From: Plazaster borealis
Lineage: Eukaryota > Echinodermata > Asteroidea > Forcipulatida > Labidiasteridae
Direction of reading: 5' to 3'
NCBI GenBank assembly: GCA_021014325.1
Contig: CM037472.1
Location: forward strand, 24,103,063 to 24,167,062
DNA length: 64,000 nt
Shown here: positions 50,256 through 63,121 of the stretch, one piece after another
How positions within the stretch are numbered: position 1 is the first letter of the stretch
How the letters are laid out: every line of letters begins with the position of its first letter
The notes under the pieces: model-generated
The model's input: the letters and a program-made list of their open reading frames with translations, nothing else
Told to the model about the DNA's origin: nothing
The model's database searches: none
Program-made: the position numbers and the translations under genes

Positions 50256-51075
50256 AAGCAATACTTGTCATCCAGAGGAGCTCCCATGCCTAATGATCGA
50301 CACTCGGATCGCTGGAAATATTTAAGGGGGAATATATGTGGTTGTGTATGTGTACATGAACGTGTGGTCCAGGGATGCTTGAGACCTTGCAATATTACTG
50401 CATGAAGATTTTGCAGGGAAAAAAAATACAGACTCCAAAGAACGACTGCATTTGCCTTCGTTTTATCAATTACACCACATTATATAGTGCGTGCAACGAT
50501 GAAATGTGCACACTGATGCAGAGTTAAAATAATTCTTAGCACTGAATCTGAAGTAGAAATTCAATCCAATTGAACAATATGTCACAGTCTGTAATGAGGG
50601 TAATTATATTATTGCCTTGACTTTACATGCACTCTGAATCCTCTTCTCATGATAATAGTTGGCCGAGCTGAAGGACCGACTACCAGCACACTATCCCATC
50701 ATTATATGATGCTTGACATTGTCATCAACCAGGAAATCATAATCGTTTGGGTGTATCACCCTCTCTACATCTGTGTCTGTCTCTAACAGAACATAGTTTA
50801 AATCTACAATAATATTCAGTTCAAGATCTCTTCAACTCACCAATCCCTCTTCCAAGATCTATAATTGTTATCAAATGATTGTCCAACAGCCGTGTTCATG
50901 TACTGAATTCATTTAAAAAAAAAAATAATTAAACCAAGGTGAGATTTGCAAAAGGGGGGTTTTCTGTATAGTCGAGTATTTGTGCGAGTGGATATATTTT
51001 CTGTATTTTCTGAAGAGGTTTTATACAGTCTGTAAAAATCAATTTCAAAAATCTTATGCAAAAAAAAAGAAAAAA

Positions 51076-51188
51076 TGGCCCGACGTTTCGACCCTAGCAG
51101 AGTCTTTCTCGAAGGCTAATAAAAATTATATTATTACCTTTACTTTAGCCTTCGAGAAAGACTCTGCTTGGGTCGAAACGTCAAGCCA
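51076..51188. repeat. 44-bp-arm inverted repeat with GGGTCGAAAC hairpin
   Basis: The left arm 51076-51119 and right arm 51145-51188 pair with about three mismatches around a 25-bp loop. The right arm contains a 5-bp stem GACTC/GGGTC followed by GAAAC, then sequence shared with 22326-22415. It resembles terminal repeats of Penelope-like retroelements (inference). Confidence 0.7.
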
Positions 51189-51243
51189 TTAACTACTTTT
51201 TGCATTTATACCACAGGTCCTTTTGGTTGGTAAGCAGTTTGCA

Positions 51244-54200
51244 ACACCTAGATCTATTTTCTCAAAAATATTATGTTACCCCTGAAAAGGAAAGAAAAAA
51301 ACCTTGCCTTAAAATAATGCATATCAGACAACTCCAGATAACTAACAACACTAAACGTACACGCTTCTTTTGCTTTCCAATGTTAACTTGAGGGCGTTCT
51401 CTAAATCAACACACATGTTGTGCACTCTATATACGTAGTTAGTGCTTCATATACGTAAATAGTGCCGCTGTCTTGCACATTACGCATGTAACACGCCCAC
51501 TGGGACCAAACCTCACATGGACTCTGCAATCCGTTCGCAAACGAAAGTCCCAAGCAGTACATTTTGCCAAAAACATTAACTCTCTGGGAAATATTTGGCC
51601 TTTAATGATCAACGTTCTCTTGATGCATACGAAACTAATCAGGATTCAATAGTAAATTTATTCCCCAAAAATGTATTAATAAAAATATATGGAATTTGGA
51701 AAACAAGTTTGAAATATTTATATGAGCTCTGACGAAGAAGCAAGATGCACCCATGCACCTTTGATCAGCAAATCAACTACCTGTGCAACACAACATTATA
51801 ATTGAATTGTATTTTGCAAAAAAAATATGACTTCCTCTCAAAATAAAAAATATAAAATTAAATTCCCAGTAAAGGATTCAAGAAATGTTGCACTGTAAGG
51901 TTTTGGGTTTTGGTTTTGTTTTTATTACAAAAACAAAATTAATAATACAACAAAAACAATGTCAAAAAAGCTTTGTACAGCTTTAGATTAATATTGCATT
52001 AGATTATCTGATAAAAGTGAACAAAACATTATCAGCAAAATTTATTTTGCTCTATAACATTTTGCTTGTTCAAAATTTTCAAAGTCTAAACAGAATGGGT
52101 ACTCTTCTGCCGCATCCCATTCCCGAATCAGTCCTGTGATTAATGATACAGAAATGATATAATCAGTCCGATCCTCCACAGCCTAATCAGAACATGGAGG
52201 CAAGAGAGACTTGCAAGATAAAAACTCTGAGATGCTTTGTCATTCTCCAACGGTGATGTCTCATTTCATCAATTCCCAGTTTTACCTTCTCCCTCCAGGG
52301 GCCTTCACACCATTGTTGTAAAACACTGACGTCATCACCTCAGCATTCCTGAAGGGACTACTGCTAAATCGGATAAGGAGGCAGTCTTTATGGGTCAACG
52401 AAGGAACAGGGTCTCCTTTCTCAATCAGTCGTTGGGACTCCGTGAGAGTAATAGACAAACTTTGCGCATGTAGCAACTATGACGTAGGCAACAGTAGAGT
52501 GTCTGACCATATATGGAGAAATCTGTTTTGATTTTGATCAGGCTGGAGTTTCATTGAACCAAGGCTCTACTATGGATGCATTAAGGCAGTCGGACCTATC
52601 TTATGCCCACCAGCACTCTCAGAGAATGAGCGTGGGACTCAACCAACCCATTCACAAAGTCCCTTCACGTGGCTCCTTTTAGTTTGGACCTAATCATTTT
52701 CATATAGCTGTCATTTTCTCTCAGTTGGTCCTTAATATTGATTTTCCCATAGACTGAAATATATTGAAGCAATGCCAAGTGTACAATGAATTTTGTTTTC
52801 TTTCAAATGGCAATTCAAGTGTTGGCCAAGCATGTCGGCCTTCTCATTCTGTTCAGTGGAAAATAATCAAGGTTTTTCTTTTTCTTTCAATCTGATGTAA
52901 AAATTCATCAAATTAACATAAATTGTTCTGGTCTTTAGAATAAAGGTAAAAACAGAGTGGCGATAAGGTCCTAAACAGCTGTTTAAAAACAGGCAGGGTC
53001 GTGGCCGAATGATATTTGGCTCGGTCCTTTTATCACATGGCAATGACCCTTTTCACTACTCTTTTATTCCCATTTATAAATGCCCTTTTTGTTGAAAGGC
53101 GTAGTTATTTTCGGAAAATCTGCAAAACCTTTCTGATTTGTGGGCTTAAATTTTCAAATCTCGTTACATTATCAGGCTCCGTTTTGCAAAGGGTCAAATT
53201 GAATGTGACGCTCAATGGTTGTGCGTACGCGCCCGTGCTAATAGATTTTACATTGAGTACCGGTATGTATTGATTGCTTAGCAGCCGCTTAAGCTAGCTC
53301 GCCAACACACGTATGGCTAAGAGTGCCGAACGGGCATTCATAGCTCCAAGTATGTCTTTATCAGCCATTTAAAACCGTTCTTAAACGGTCATGTGTAATT
53401 AGTCATGTGACCACCTTTCAACCAACGGGCAATGGGGGATACAAAATTAACTTCAATCAGGAACATCCAAAAAGCTCAGGAAAACTTAATAAAACAAACC
53501 TTAAATGTTGTAATAATAATGATGTGGGATAAACAATACTATTTTGGAGTTTTTTCCTTACACCGATGTGGTTCAAATCCCACCCGAGTAACTTTAGAAA
53601 GCACTACATTAACTGTGCTAATAACACATCGATGTAAGAGTTAACAAAATAATAATAATAATATTCTTTATCCCAAATGTAATTTTTACATCCATTAACT
53701 GTTATGGTACCAACTGCAACACAGAATTTGAACTTGCTTCTCATCATGAAGTTATCTGCTCTAAAATGTTTGGGTCGTGCGTTCAAATCCCACCAGAGTA
53801 GCTTGTGGATTTTCTTTCCACAAGACTTGTAAAGCAGAGTATACTTTGCAGTGCTTATCACCGATCGGTTGAAGGGTAAAAAAACAACGTAAAACAAACC
53901 TTGTCATCTAAGAATATGCAGATTGCAGAAGAGTGTATTTTGCGTATGTGTATGATATATGCCATTGATATTCCAGCAATTCTCAACTCAATCCCCACAC
54001 AGGTAAACATTTTGTATTTGTATGACAGCATGAAAAGGGACAGTGAAAAATGAAGATGACTTTGAAGACTCGGAGAGTAACCGAGGCAGTATTTTTTGAG
54101 ATGTGAACAATTGCAAGGAAGTCCCTGTAAATCAACAGAGAAATTTGACAGCACCTATGTACATTTATACACTCCACGTCAGGCTACGACGGTGAAAACA

Positions 54201-54627
54201 ATGCAACATGCTGCGCAGGTATTGTAAAAGAACAGCACAGGATTAAGCAGTGCATGAAAAAAGTGGCAGATGTTACAGGTTGTAATAATGATTCTATCCC
54301 ATCTCTTCTTTTTTTCTTCTAAATTCCGGAGTAAAAAATTTAATTATAGTTTCCATTTTTATAACCCTTGAAAGTTTACATTAATGAATTTGTTTGCATA
54401 CCTGTATTTATCAAATTTACATAAACATACACTGTACATCTATTGTATGAAACGAAAATTATGATGTCAAAATAAAAATAGCTATTCACCTGGCATTTTA
54501 AGTACTGCCTTTATGCTCAGATGATTCATTTTAGTCAATAGCAAGGATGGATGGTTTACCACAAAGTCGCACATGTGTTGCTTTTGAAGAATTTTGGGAA
54601 AGTCTAAATATCTTGTGCGTGAATAAC
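51244..54627. other. Mostly unique AT-rich DNA with small tRNA-like fragments
   Basis: B-box-like words GGTTCAAATCCCACC (about 53570) and CGTTCAAATCCCACCAG (about 53783) mark two SINE heads or relics. A 195-bp minus-strand open frame, 52476-52282, is noted in the findings. No supported gene. Confidence 0.4.
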
Positions 54628-54914
54628 CTGGGCCAATTTCATAGCGCTACTTAATGGTAAGCAAATTTTCGTACTAACTACAGCAGAAAAATTATCTTAA
54701 GCGTAAGCGTATTTCACAGGTTAGAAAGAAACTTAGGCGGACAGCTTGCGCGTTCGCCATGGATTTGCATTGTTACGTCATTCATTTCCATACAGTAAGC
54801 ACCGGAAGGTTAACATGCCTTTTCGTGTGCTTACGGTTAGCAGCGATACGAAATGGAAACACGCGCAGTAAGCACAAAATCAGCCGTTAAGCAGCTCTAT
54901 GAAATTAGCCCCTG
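54628..54914. mobile_element. MITE, GGGCCCAATTTCAT family, longer subfamily, copy 2
   Basis: It starts CTGGGCCAATTTCATAGCG and ends AGCTCTATGAAATTAGCCCC. It aligns along its length with 32202-32483. A further relic follows at about 55040-55155. Confidence 0.82.
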
Positions 54915-55910
54915 GGCCTTCAGCTGAAAAATGTACATATGAGCAAACGTGTAAATATAAATAAATGTCCAATAAAAATATCTGATAGCGTAAGTGATGC
55001 GTGTTTACATTTTCATTTCATTTCTAAATTCAAATTTCTTTGCTGGGCAAAAATGAGTGGGGCACCAGTCGCAACAATGTAAACTGTTTGTCGGCTGGTA
55101 ACCTGTTTCTGCTGAGCAAGATTTTTCTGTGCTCAGCAAGTTTTTGTGCTTGGCTCTGACCACAATGGAGATTGCATTGAAGCTGGCCCCATACCACAGA
55201 GGACAAACAGTACCTGTTTGTGCTATATAGATGATTCAGCAGAGTTACATCATTTATATTTATGGTATATTTGCAGAACAAATTAAGGTGCCCTGTAACC
55301 CCTTACCACAAGAGAAACCTGATAAAAAAACTGTACTGCACAAAGTCTGTACTCGTTGCAACCTGTATTTTGGATACCTCCATAGTTTTTAATCACATTT
55401 TTTTTTATTCTTGGTGCAATTTTTGTTTTTCAAAAGATCTTGTTTTGATGGTTTGTATTTGTTTCCCTATCGACCAACTGTTTCAGCTACTTGCCATTAC
55501 TTAACTCACTATATTTGTTATTCCTTTGTGATCATAAATTTTTGTTGTATACATGTATATCATAGTTCTCAAAATGTTCACATTAATTGGTTTTATTATT
55601 AAATTTTGTTGTTGTACTTCTTTCAAGCAAATTCTGTACCGCCATTTAAGCTTGAATAGGCAGGCTTTTTGGCCACAGCACTCAGGTATTCTTTTGTCTA
55701 TCCTGGCCGGCTTGAATCGGTAAATGTTCTTTTTTATCTTTTTAGTCTCTGTCTTTGTCCCTATGCTCGCTCGTTTGCTCAACCTCAGTCCTTCCCTCCT
55801 CTTTTCTTTCCCATCCCACCCTATCCCTTCCAGCTTCATTTTGACTTAAGTATTTGTATACGTAAATGAAAAAGGCAGTGCTCAATTTTGGGGTGAAATC
55901 TACAAGACCA

Positions 55911-56233
55911 CAGGGCTCGAGCTCAAAAGCTTTACTGGACCAGATTTAATTTGAATATTTTGTTTTTTTCAAAACCAGAATTGAAATGAGAAAATAAATA
56001 CCCAAAAAGTTCAACATTCGAACTGTTTTAATTTGAACAAGTACCAAGAGAAGATTTATCTCACTTGTACTATTCTTCAATACTGAACAGAATTGAGAGA
56101 ATTTATTAGACTGAAAGTCAACATTTAGAACAAAAACACAAGACCGCTGGCCTTGTCTAGTCATGAGTTTACTGGCCCGATGCTAAAATCACTGGCACAG
56201 GGCCTGCAGTCTAGAGTAGATTTCAAGTCCCGA
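55911..56233. mobile_element. hAT-like MITE, GAGCTCAAAA family, copy 3
   Basis: It begins CAGGGCTCGAGCTCAAAAGC and ends near GTAGATTTCAAGTCCCG. The inside matches the copies at 46.9 and 47.6 kb. Confidence 0.6.
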
Positions 56234-56239
56234 TAAGGG

Positions 56240-56332
56240 CATGTTTATTTTATCACTTGTTCCCTTTTAACTTGTATTGTTGGTGTACTACATTTTGTAT
56301 TGATCCTTGGCCAAATAAATCATAAAAATAAT
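56240..56332 (+). mobile_element. LINE-like 3' end
   Basis: CTTGTATTGTTGGTGTACTA and CTTGGCCAAATAAATCATAA end in an AAT-type simple tail, the usual look of a non-LTR retrotransposon 3' end. No coding part remains. Confidence 0.45.
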
Positions 56333-56849
56333 AATACTCATGAATACAAACACATACATTGTGCAACTCATCTGCTTTTTAAAAGCAGTTAAGAACAGCT
56401 CTCCTTGAACACCACACTTCCCCCATAAGACTGCCCCCTAAAAACTAGCAAAGAAAATACATCATAAATATGTCCAGTTGTGGCACATTTATGGCTCTGT
56501 TATTTTGTTCAGCAGAGCTGTTTCCACAATTGTTCAATTTCATGTCATGAATTTGCCATGAACTTTAGATTTTGGGCAGCTTAATTGCGCCTTATTTAAC
56601 TACATGTACACTGTACTATGAATGGTTTTCATTTTGTAATGTTACTTTTGATTTGATGTTCATGTTGAAGTATGTTCCAACTTGAACAGGGTGTAAAATG
56701 TGTCTAAACTGCAGTTTTACTTTTTCCTCAGTCAAAGAATTGCTCAAAAATCATTTGGTTTTTATGAATAATGGTGGGGGGTTTTTGTTTGGGTTTTTTC
56801 CGAGGTAAGTTTCTGACAGTTGAGTTCTCAAATTTCTACATGGCATGCC

Positions 56850-57020
56850 CTGGCTGATCGGTCCAGTGAATTGGACTCAAGCTCTGGTGACGAAGACATC
56901 AAAATATGGGTTCGAATCCCGGTCGTGACACTTGTGTCGTTGAGCAAGACATTGAATTATAATTACTTCTCTTAACCCAGGAGTAACCCATCATGGGAGC
57001 CTGCGTGTGTACATATTGTG
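56850..57020 (+). mobile_element. tRNA-derived SINE, plus strand
   Basis: The region before the B box GGGTTCGAATCCCGGTCGTG (about 56909) is tRNA-like and the SINE body CTTGTGTCGTTGAGCAAGAC follows. This is the best preserved B box of the family in the window. Confidence 0.75.
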
Positions 57021-57607
57021 GATGATTAGGAACCTGTGTGCCCATTTGGCTGCCAATGCTGCATACTTGTTAATTACACATCCAATAACAAAATTAGGGC
57101 CAATATATAGGAAACGAGAAGAAATGTTCAGTTTTAGATGTGGGAGGAAAACCCCAATGGGGGAAAACCTACGCAAACAGATAGGGACTGAAAACTCAAT
57201 CCACATGCAAGGCTCCGGTCTCCGGGAAAGAAACCACTGAGCAGCCTGATCCCTGATATGAGATGGTTTCAGGAAAACTTAGAGCCCAACGGAAACAGGT
57301 CATCTTGATTTGTTCTCCAATCCAAATCATTGTAACCAAAACGAGGCTGGAAAGAAAAAAATAGACTGGTTCCATTTTTTGTATGGATATTAGCCTTCAT
57401 TACTGTTATTGGATACAAGGCACATACCAAAATGGTGGCAGCATGATTGAGATGCCTACTTGGCTTGAAAAGATAGAAATGATAATAAATACTTAGGCCC
57501 TATTGTTATTATTTTATTAGTAGTTACATGGCCTTCAGAACTGGATCCCAGTTTTGGACTTCTATGGGGTCTCAATCTCTGTCCAGGCTTGGTCTCTTCC
57601 GGATCTT

Positions 57608-57979
57608 AAAGGCACTGTACACATTTGGTAATTACTCAAAATATATATTAGCATAAAAACTTACTTGGTAACAAGCAATGGAGAGCTGTCGATAGTATAA
57701 AACATTGTGAGAAACGACTCCCTCAGAAGCAGCGTAGTTTTTGAGAAAGAGGTAATTTCTCGCTAAAATAATAAAAACTTCTTGCAAGAAGTTTTTATTC
57801 CTATCTGAAAGCACACAAATTTGTACAACAAGGGTGTTTTTTCTTTCATCATTTTCTTGCAACTTCGATGACCAATTGAGCCCAAATTTTCACAGGCTTG
57901 TTATTTTATGCAAATGTTGGGATACACCAAGTGAGAACACTGGTCTTTGACAATTACCAAACGTGTTCAGTGCCTTTAA
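57608..57979. mobile_element. MITE, AAAGGCACTGTACAC family, best copy
   Basis: The left end AAAGGCACTGTACACATTTG and right end AAACGTGTTCAGTGCCTTT are inverted. Conserved inner blocks are AAAAACTTACTTGGTAACAA, GATAGTATAAAACATTGTGA and TTTTCACAGGCTTGTTATTT. A nested AACTTCTTGCAAGAAGTT hairpin lies at the centre. Confidence 0.85.
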
Positions 57980-58261
57980 CTCCATTTATATAAGACTCCT
58001 TCTTCCTCACATCACTCAAAGTCATTCTTTAAATTAATTGAAACAGTTAATGCCATCACTCTACATCAACCCACTCCAATCTCTGCATTCTATTACTAAC
58101 GGCAAAATTCATTGCAATATTTCTCAGTGAAAATGCCACAAGATAAAATACAGATTCTCCAAAAAAAAGATGTGCACTGTACAATCATCATTTTAAATGG
58201 TTACATATTTACTTCATTGTACATTTTCCTTGTATGATACACTTTCCATTATTAATATTAT

Positions 58262-58622
58262 TTCTGGTGATGAAACCAAGGATGCCTCATGAGTGAACTT
58301 AATCACTGTAGCTCGCAAGCCTGAGGAAACCTGTGAACAAGGGTGCTTGCAATGAACCAGAAACAACGGGGGTTAACCCTTACTCTTCTGCGATAAGTGT
58401 TCTGTGTTCTTTTACATGCACTACCAATCCTAGTACACGAGACCTACGACCTAGGGCTTAACGACCCATCTTAAGGACAAAGCAACTATGGTAAAGTATC
58501 TTGCTCAAGGACAAAAGTGCCACATCGGGACTTGAACCCACACTCTGCTGATCAGAAACACCAGAGCTTGAGTCCGGTGCTCATAACCACTCTGTGAGCT
58601 TTGATGCTGCACCATGAGAATC
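58262..58622 (-). mobile_element. tRNA-derived SINE, minus strand, near full length
   Basis: The body matches 37690-38030 block for block (CTTAATCACTGTAGCTCGCA, GTAAAGTATCTTGCTCAAGG on the plus strand). The tRNA head is more worn. Confidence 0.72.
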
Positions 58623-59537
58623 AGACTATGTATCTGTATCTCTCATAGGCCCTTTTTGCAAACATGACTCCAGCTTAGGCTCTGTCAGTTGTTGTTGAAA
58701 ACGTGCGCTTAGAGCCTTAGCAGGAGCCAGAGCCAAAGCCAAAGTTTTGAAATAGGGCCATAGGCAAACATCCCCACAATTTCCCATCATGTCAAAATTG
58801 AAATCCAAACAAAATTTTAGTTCAGAAAAATTTGTTGTTTGGCAATTAGACGTGCATGCGCCCTTTAACGACATATTTTATTCAATGAAACGGAGTCATT
58901 CTACTTGCACATAATCTGTAAAATGTAAATAAAATTACATCGCTTGCTCCTGATGGAAGTTGTCCATCTGGTAACAATTCAAGTGTATCATTATTCACCA
59001 CAAAATAGGGACAATGGTTCTCAAACTCAGAGATTGAATTATTCGTTTTCACCAAAATTCTAGACTCCAGACTATTAATTAAATTGATCATACACAAATA
59101 AAAACCATAAAAACACAATGAATGAAACAAAAAAAATGAATCAATGACGGAAAGGGCATAACCTTTGTTTAAGTTTCTATAAACTAATTGCTGCAAGAAA
59201 CCTTCTTCAGCCAGTAAGTTGTAAATGAAAAACCTACATATAAATATCACCTTTTCTGTTGATGTTGTACCGGTAGTTGTTGTTGCTCATTTAGCATACC
59301 ATGAATCTGAATTTAAGATCTCATTCTGTCACAGCCATGTACATTGGGGATGTTTTGTACGCTTGCATTTTTTATTCCAAAACATATGTATATTTCTGTT
59401 TCAATGGTTAGATTCCATTAATTCTGTCCATTTTCTGTCCACTGTAGAAAAATGTGTTCCTCTTTAAAAAATAACAAATGCGAATAGTCACAACTTTTGG
59501 CACTTACAGTTTGTTAAAATGTATATAAATTAGATTA
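58623..59537. other. Intergenic DNA, no gene recognised
   Basis: A GGCTCTGGCTCC-like block near 58690-58750 looks repeat-derived. Nothing else is supported. Confidence 0.4.
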
Positions 59538-59767
59538 GCGTGCCGATACACACATTTCGGCCGATCCTTAACTTTTATTTCACAAAAAACCATCCAGAGA
59601 AAACCATAGAATGCTCCAGATTGCACAGTAGGGCTTTTAAAACCAAGATAAACACCAAATAAAAAACATTCCGAAGACCTTGTTTCAATTCAGCGTACTT
59701 CGGCCAAACATCCAAAAAATGGGTCCAGAATGCCCAACAGTTTTGAAAAAACCTGGGGAGAACCCTG
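59538..59767. mobile_element. hAT-like CAGGGTTCTCCCC element, 5'-truncated copy
   Basis: It ends CCTGGGGAGAACCCTG and carries AATGCTCCAGATTGCACAG and GCGTACTTCGGCCAAACATC, shared with 60308-61661 and, inverted, with 5213-5527. The left terminus is missing. Confidence 0.75.
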
Positions 59768-60442
59768 ACTACCTTTTTTTACAAGTTTGAGTTCCTTTCC
59801 TAGCCTTTTTAATAGACACAATGATTTCCACCAAGGATAACAAATTTCTTTCAAAACCAAACTACATTTTGATCTGAATATGATTTCACATCACATAGTT
59901 TTATTCATCTCAGAAACTGAGCAATTTGTCTTCAGTTAATTTTTTGGAGGGGGGCTGCATTTTGTTTTAGTCCCCCAAAAAAACACCAATGTAATTACAT
60001 GTACATGTAGGCTACTTGTTACTTGTTTTGAGTGTCAAAAGAAGTATTTTTATTATTCTCCCCTATTGTGATGTCAAATGAGAGCGTATTGTTCTCTTTA
60101 TAAAGCATGGGGTACTGTTCCTATTGTTTGAAGTCCTCCATTTGAATGTGGAGACAGGAGTACATTTATGAGCAAATATTTCTCCTGCTTAAATGCTGAT
60201 GTGAGACTGCCCACCATGCTTAACATAGTGTTGCATGTTTGGTTCACTCGCAAATGTTGTTTTGACCACTCCACTCTGCAAAGGGAAATACTGACTGTAC
60301 AACACATCAGGGTTCTCCCCATGCACAAGCTAGCGCCCGATATGCAATAATCGCGTGCTGATACGCAAGAATTTCGGCCGATACGCAAAAAAAAAAGGCC
60401 GATACCGTAGTTTTACAAAAAATATGAAAAGTGAACCATATA

Positions 60443-61502
60443 CAGGGTGCGAAATTAATAAAATTTGCTGGTTGCCCCAGGGCAACCACAACTGAAAATC
60501 AGGTTGCCCGGAAGTAATTTTGGTTGCCCGAATATAATAATGCTTTGCATTTTGCATGCTCTTTATAGGGTATCGAAACGGAAAAACGGACATCGCCGAT
60601 CGTGAGTGCGGGTCTCATCGCCGTGATTTGAAGTAATTTTTGCTGATTTCGATACGTGTCCTTCATCATCCGTTTATCCGGCATCGGTATTGCCCCTTAC
60701 GGGTGTTTTATCCAACGTAAAACCAAACTTCAGGAGGCTCATTGTGATTGTCACGTCATGAAACTTTGTCAAGTTTGACACATAAACACGTGAATTAAAT
60801 CATAGCAGCGAGTAATATTCATTGCGCGCGCTCACATAATGTTCGCTAGCTGTCCCCACGCTCGTTATAATATGTGCAGCATAACGACTGCGGGCACCAG
60901 TGAATCATGGAAAGCGCAATTCATGGAAAGTGCGTGTGCGCGCAGTCTACATCTATTTTGTTACTTGTGAACGTTCTGTTCCAACTATAGAATCGACCTA
61001 ACTATAGTTGGGCCCGGGCCAACTGTGTTTTGGATTGGGCCTGTGCCCAACTATTTATAGTTAGGCCGGTTCTATAGTTGGGATGGAACATGACCACGTC
61101 GCGTCGAGTCCTAGATCCGAATAATACAACGTATGGTACATCGTGCACACATTATCCGCTACCATGCCGCTACACAGTGCCATCGCGCTGTGTGTGTGCA
61201 TCGCGTACGTGCGCTGACGCTGGAAAGTTCGCACATGGTTCGCGGTGGACGGCGTGATTTTAAAAAATAAATAATAATTGTTAAACGCTTTCAGTGAAGT
61301 ACAACATCGTAACTATTTTTCATGAAGCTTTATGTGGAAAATTCAAACGATCTTTGGAGCTGGCACAATAATAACCTGGGTAGGCCTAAATTCTTATTTT
61401 TTTAAAAGGTTGCCCGACGGGCAACAACGGTTTGATCACGGGTTGCCCGAGTGATTTTTTGGTTGCCCCGGGCAACCGGGCAACCGTTAATTTCGTACCC
61501 TG
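60443..61502. mobile_element. Inner hAT-like element with ATATA duplication
   Basis: The 1,060-bp element starts CAGGGTGCGAAATTAA and ends TTAATTTCGTACCCTG, a 15 of 16 inverted match. It is flanked by ATATA at 60438-60442 and 61503-61507. Subterminal GGTTGCCC words occur in both directions at both ends, a pattern of transposase-binding repeats. No transposase frame remains. Confidence 0.85.
60976..61089. mobile_element. Palindrome nested inside the inner hAT-like element
   Basis: GTTCCAACTATAGAATCGAC at the left is answered by the inverted GTTCTATAGTTGGGATGGAAC at the right. The arms are about 45 bp around CCCGGGCC. No target duplication was recognised. Confidence 0.6.
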
Positions 61503-61661
61503 ATATAAAATGCTCCAAATTGCACAGCTTTGAAAACCAAGAAAAACACCAAGTAGAAAACATTCCGAGTACCTTGTTTCAATTCAGCGCGCTTCGGCCA
61601 AACATCAACAAAATTTGCCCAGAATGCCCCAAAGTTTTGAAAGAACCTGGGGAGAACCCTG

Positions 61662-62989
61662 AATTACATCACATGTGCCTTCAGTGTCAGCCATCCAAAA
61701 CAGAGCTCGGTTGTTCTCTCTCCCTCCAAATCATCCCGCCGCTCATCTTTCTGAACATCCTCTCCCAATCATCATCATCATCGTGTAATTGCAAATTTGC
61801 AATTAAATAAGATAGATTAGGTAGGTCCGCTCCTTCCCTGCCTCCTGCCTTCCAGGGTCCACTAATCTGTTGTCCTTGACCCTCTATATCTTGCTTTCAC
61901 ATCCTCCTACCCATACATGTTCATCCACTCTAATATTAAGGCTTTCCTAAGGATCATTCTTTATCTCTTTCCATTTCTAAATGGATGCTGCAATAATCAA
62001 AGGCAGTCTATCCCCTTGGTACAAATAGTTACGCACTTCCGGCTCCTAAGACCCGGCAAGCTAACCATGTACATGTACAAGCTGCCTTGGATACGATACA
62101 CGTACACTGTATACAATCCACGTCTGTCCTGAACAATTCACTTGCATTGCATTTCTAGCTACTATTATTATCCTGCTAAAAAGAAGGGGAGGGCTTCAAC
62201 AAAATATACGTAGATTCTAGTCTCTCTCCTTTGATCTAACAAAAAAGAAATCAGATTTAATTTGAATATTCACTGTACACGTACAAAAGTGTTTGTTTCC
62301 TGTTTTGCCAAACAAACCCAAAAGTTATTAACCCAACTAAAAACAAAGGTTTCTGGAATTATTAGGGGGAAATGATATTTGGGTTAGAGGTTTTTAGTTT
62401 TTATTTATGCAGTATTTCAACTCCATTTTAGAGCACACTCTGGAACGATTCAGGCAAAGTTGTTTACCTACCACAGTCAGGTGACTATGAAGTAATGTGT
62501 CAGCTTTTACACTGAGATCACTCATTTTTGAATTTTTTATTTATTCATTTGTTGTATCAGTATTCCGAGTGTCATTTAAGAATTATTACTAGTGGCTATT
62601 TAATGTTTAGATTATCATATTGATGTATTTCTAAAAATGTTCTATTTATTATTGTTTTAGCATTAAACCTAATTCAATTCAAATAATAATATTTTTCCTT
62701 AAAAAATAATCCTTGAATGTTAATTTACAGATCAACAGTATCGGCATTGCATGATTGTTACTATGTGCTAAGTGATCACATGGGAAGACTTTTTGTTAAT
62801 CATGGGCAGAAACTAATAGGGTATGTAAGGGAATCCCACTGGACAACATAAATGCACTATGTATTGTACAACTGTTTCGCAAACCATTGGTGTTAAAAAA
62901 AATTAAAATTACAGTACAAAACTACAACTACAGCTCTGTGTAATTTGCAGTGTTGAGTTTTGTGTCATGACCTCCCAAGAACAAATCTC
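61662..62989. other. AT-rich intergenic DNA
   Basis: 61720-62150 resembles a non-LTR retrotransposon tail (CT-rich, then TCTTTCCATTTC), but this is weak. No gene supported. Confidence 0.35.
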
Positions 62990-63121
62990 AAAGGCCATTT
63001 TGAGGTATGGTGGACAGAATACAATGGCACTATTAGGTTTGGGTAAATTTGTCTGTGTACTCCCAAACCAAAAAGTGCACTCCTATTATAGTGTCCACCA
63101 TAATATCTCAAGAAGGCTTAT
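62990..63121. mobile_element. MITE, GCCATTTTGAGATATGG family, copy 2
   Basis: AAGGCCATTTTGAGGTATGG and the inverted CCATAATATCTCAAGAAGGC pair at the ends. It aligns with 25748-25872. Confidence 0.78.

Larger units (their letters stand above)
60308..61661. mobile_element. Outer hAT-like element of the CAGGGTTCTCCCC family, split by an insertion
   Basis: It starts CAGGGTTCTCCCCATGCAC and ends CCTGGGGAGAACCCTG. Without the inner insertion (60443-61502) it is about 290 bp, the same size class as 5213-5527. A clean target duplication was not seen. Confidence 0.8.

Noticed and set aside
50838..50900. Possible small exon with good splice sites on the minus strand
   Set aside because: Only one frame is open and its phase does not fit the nearby candidate at 52282-52476; no homology recognised.
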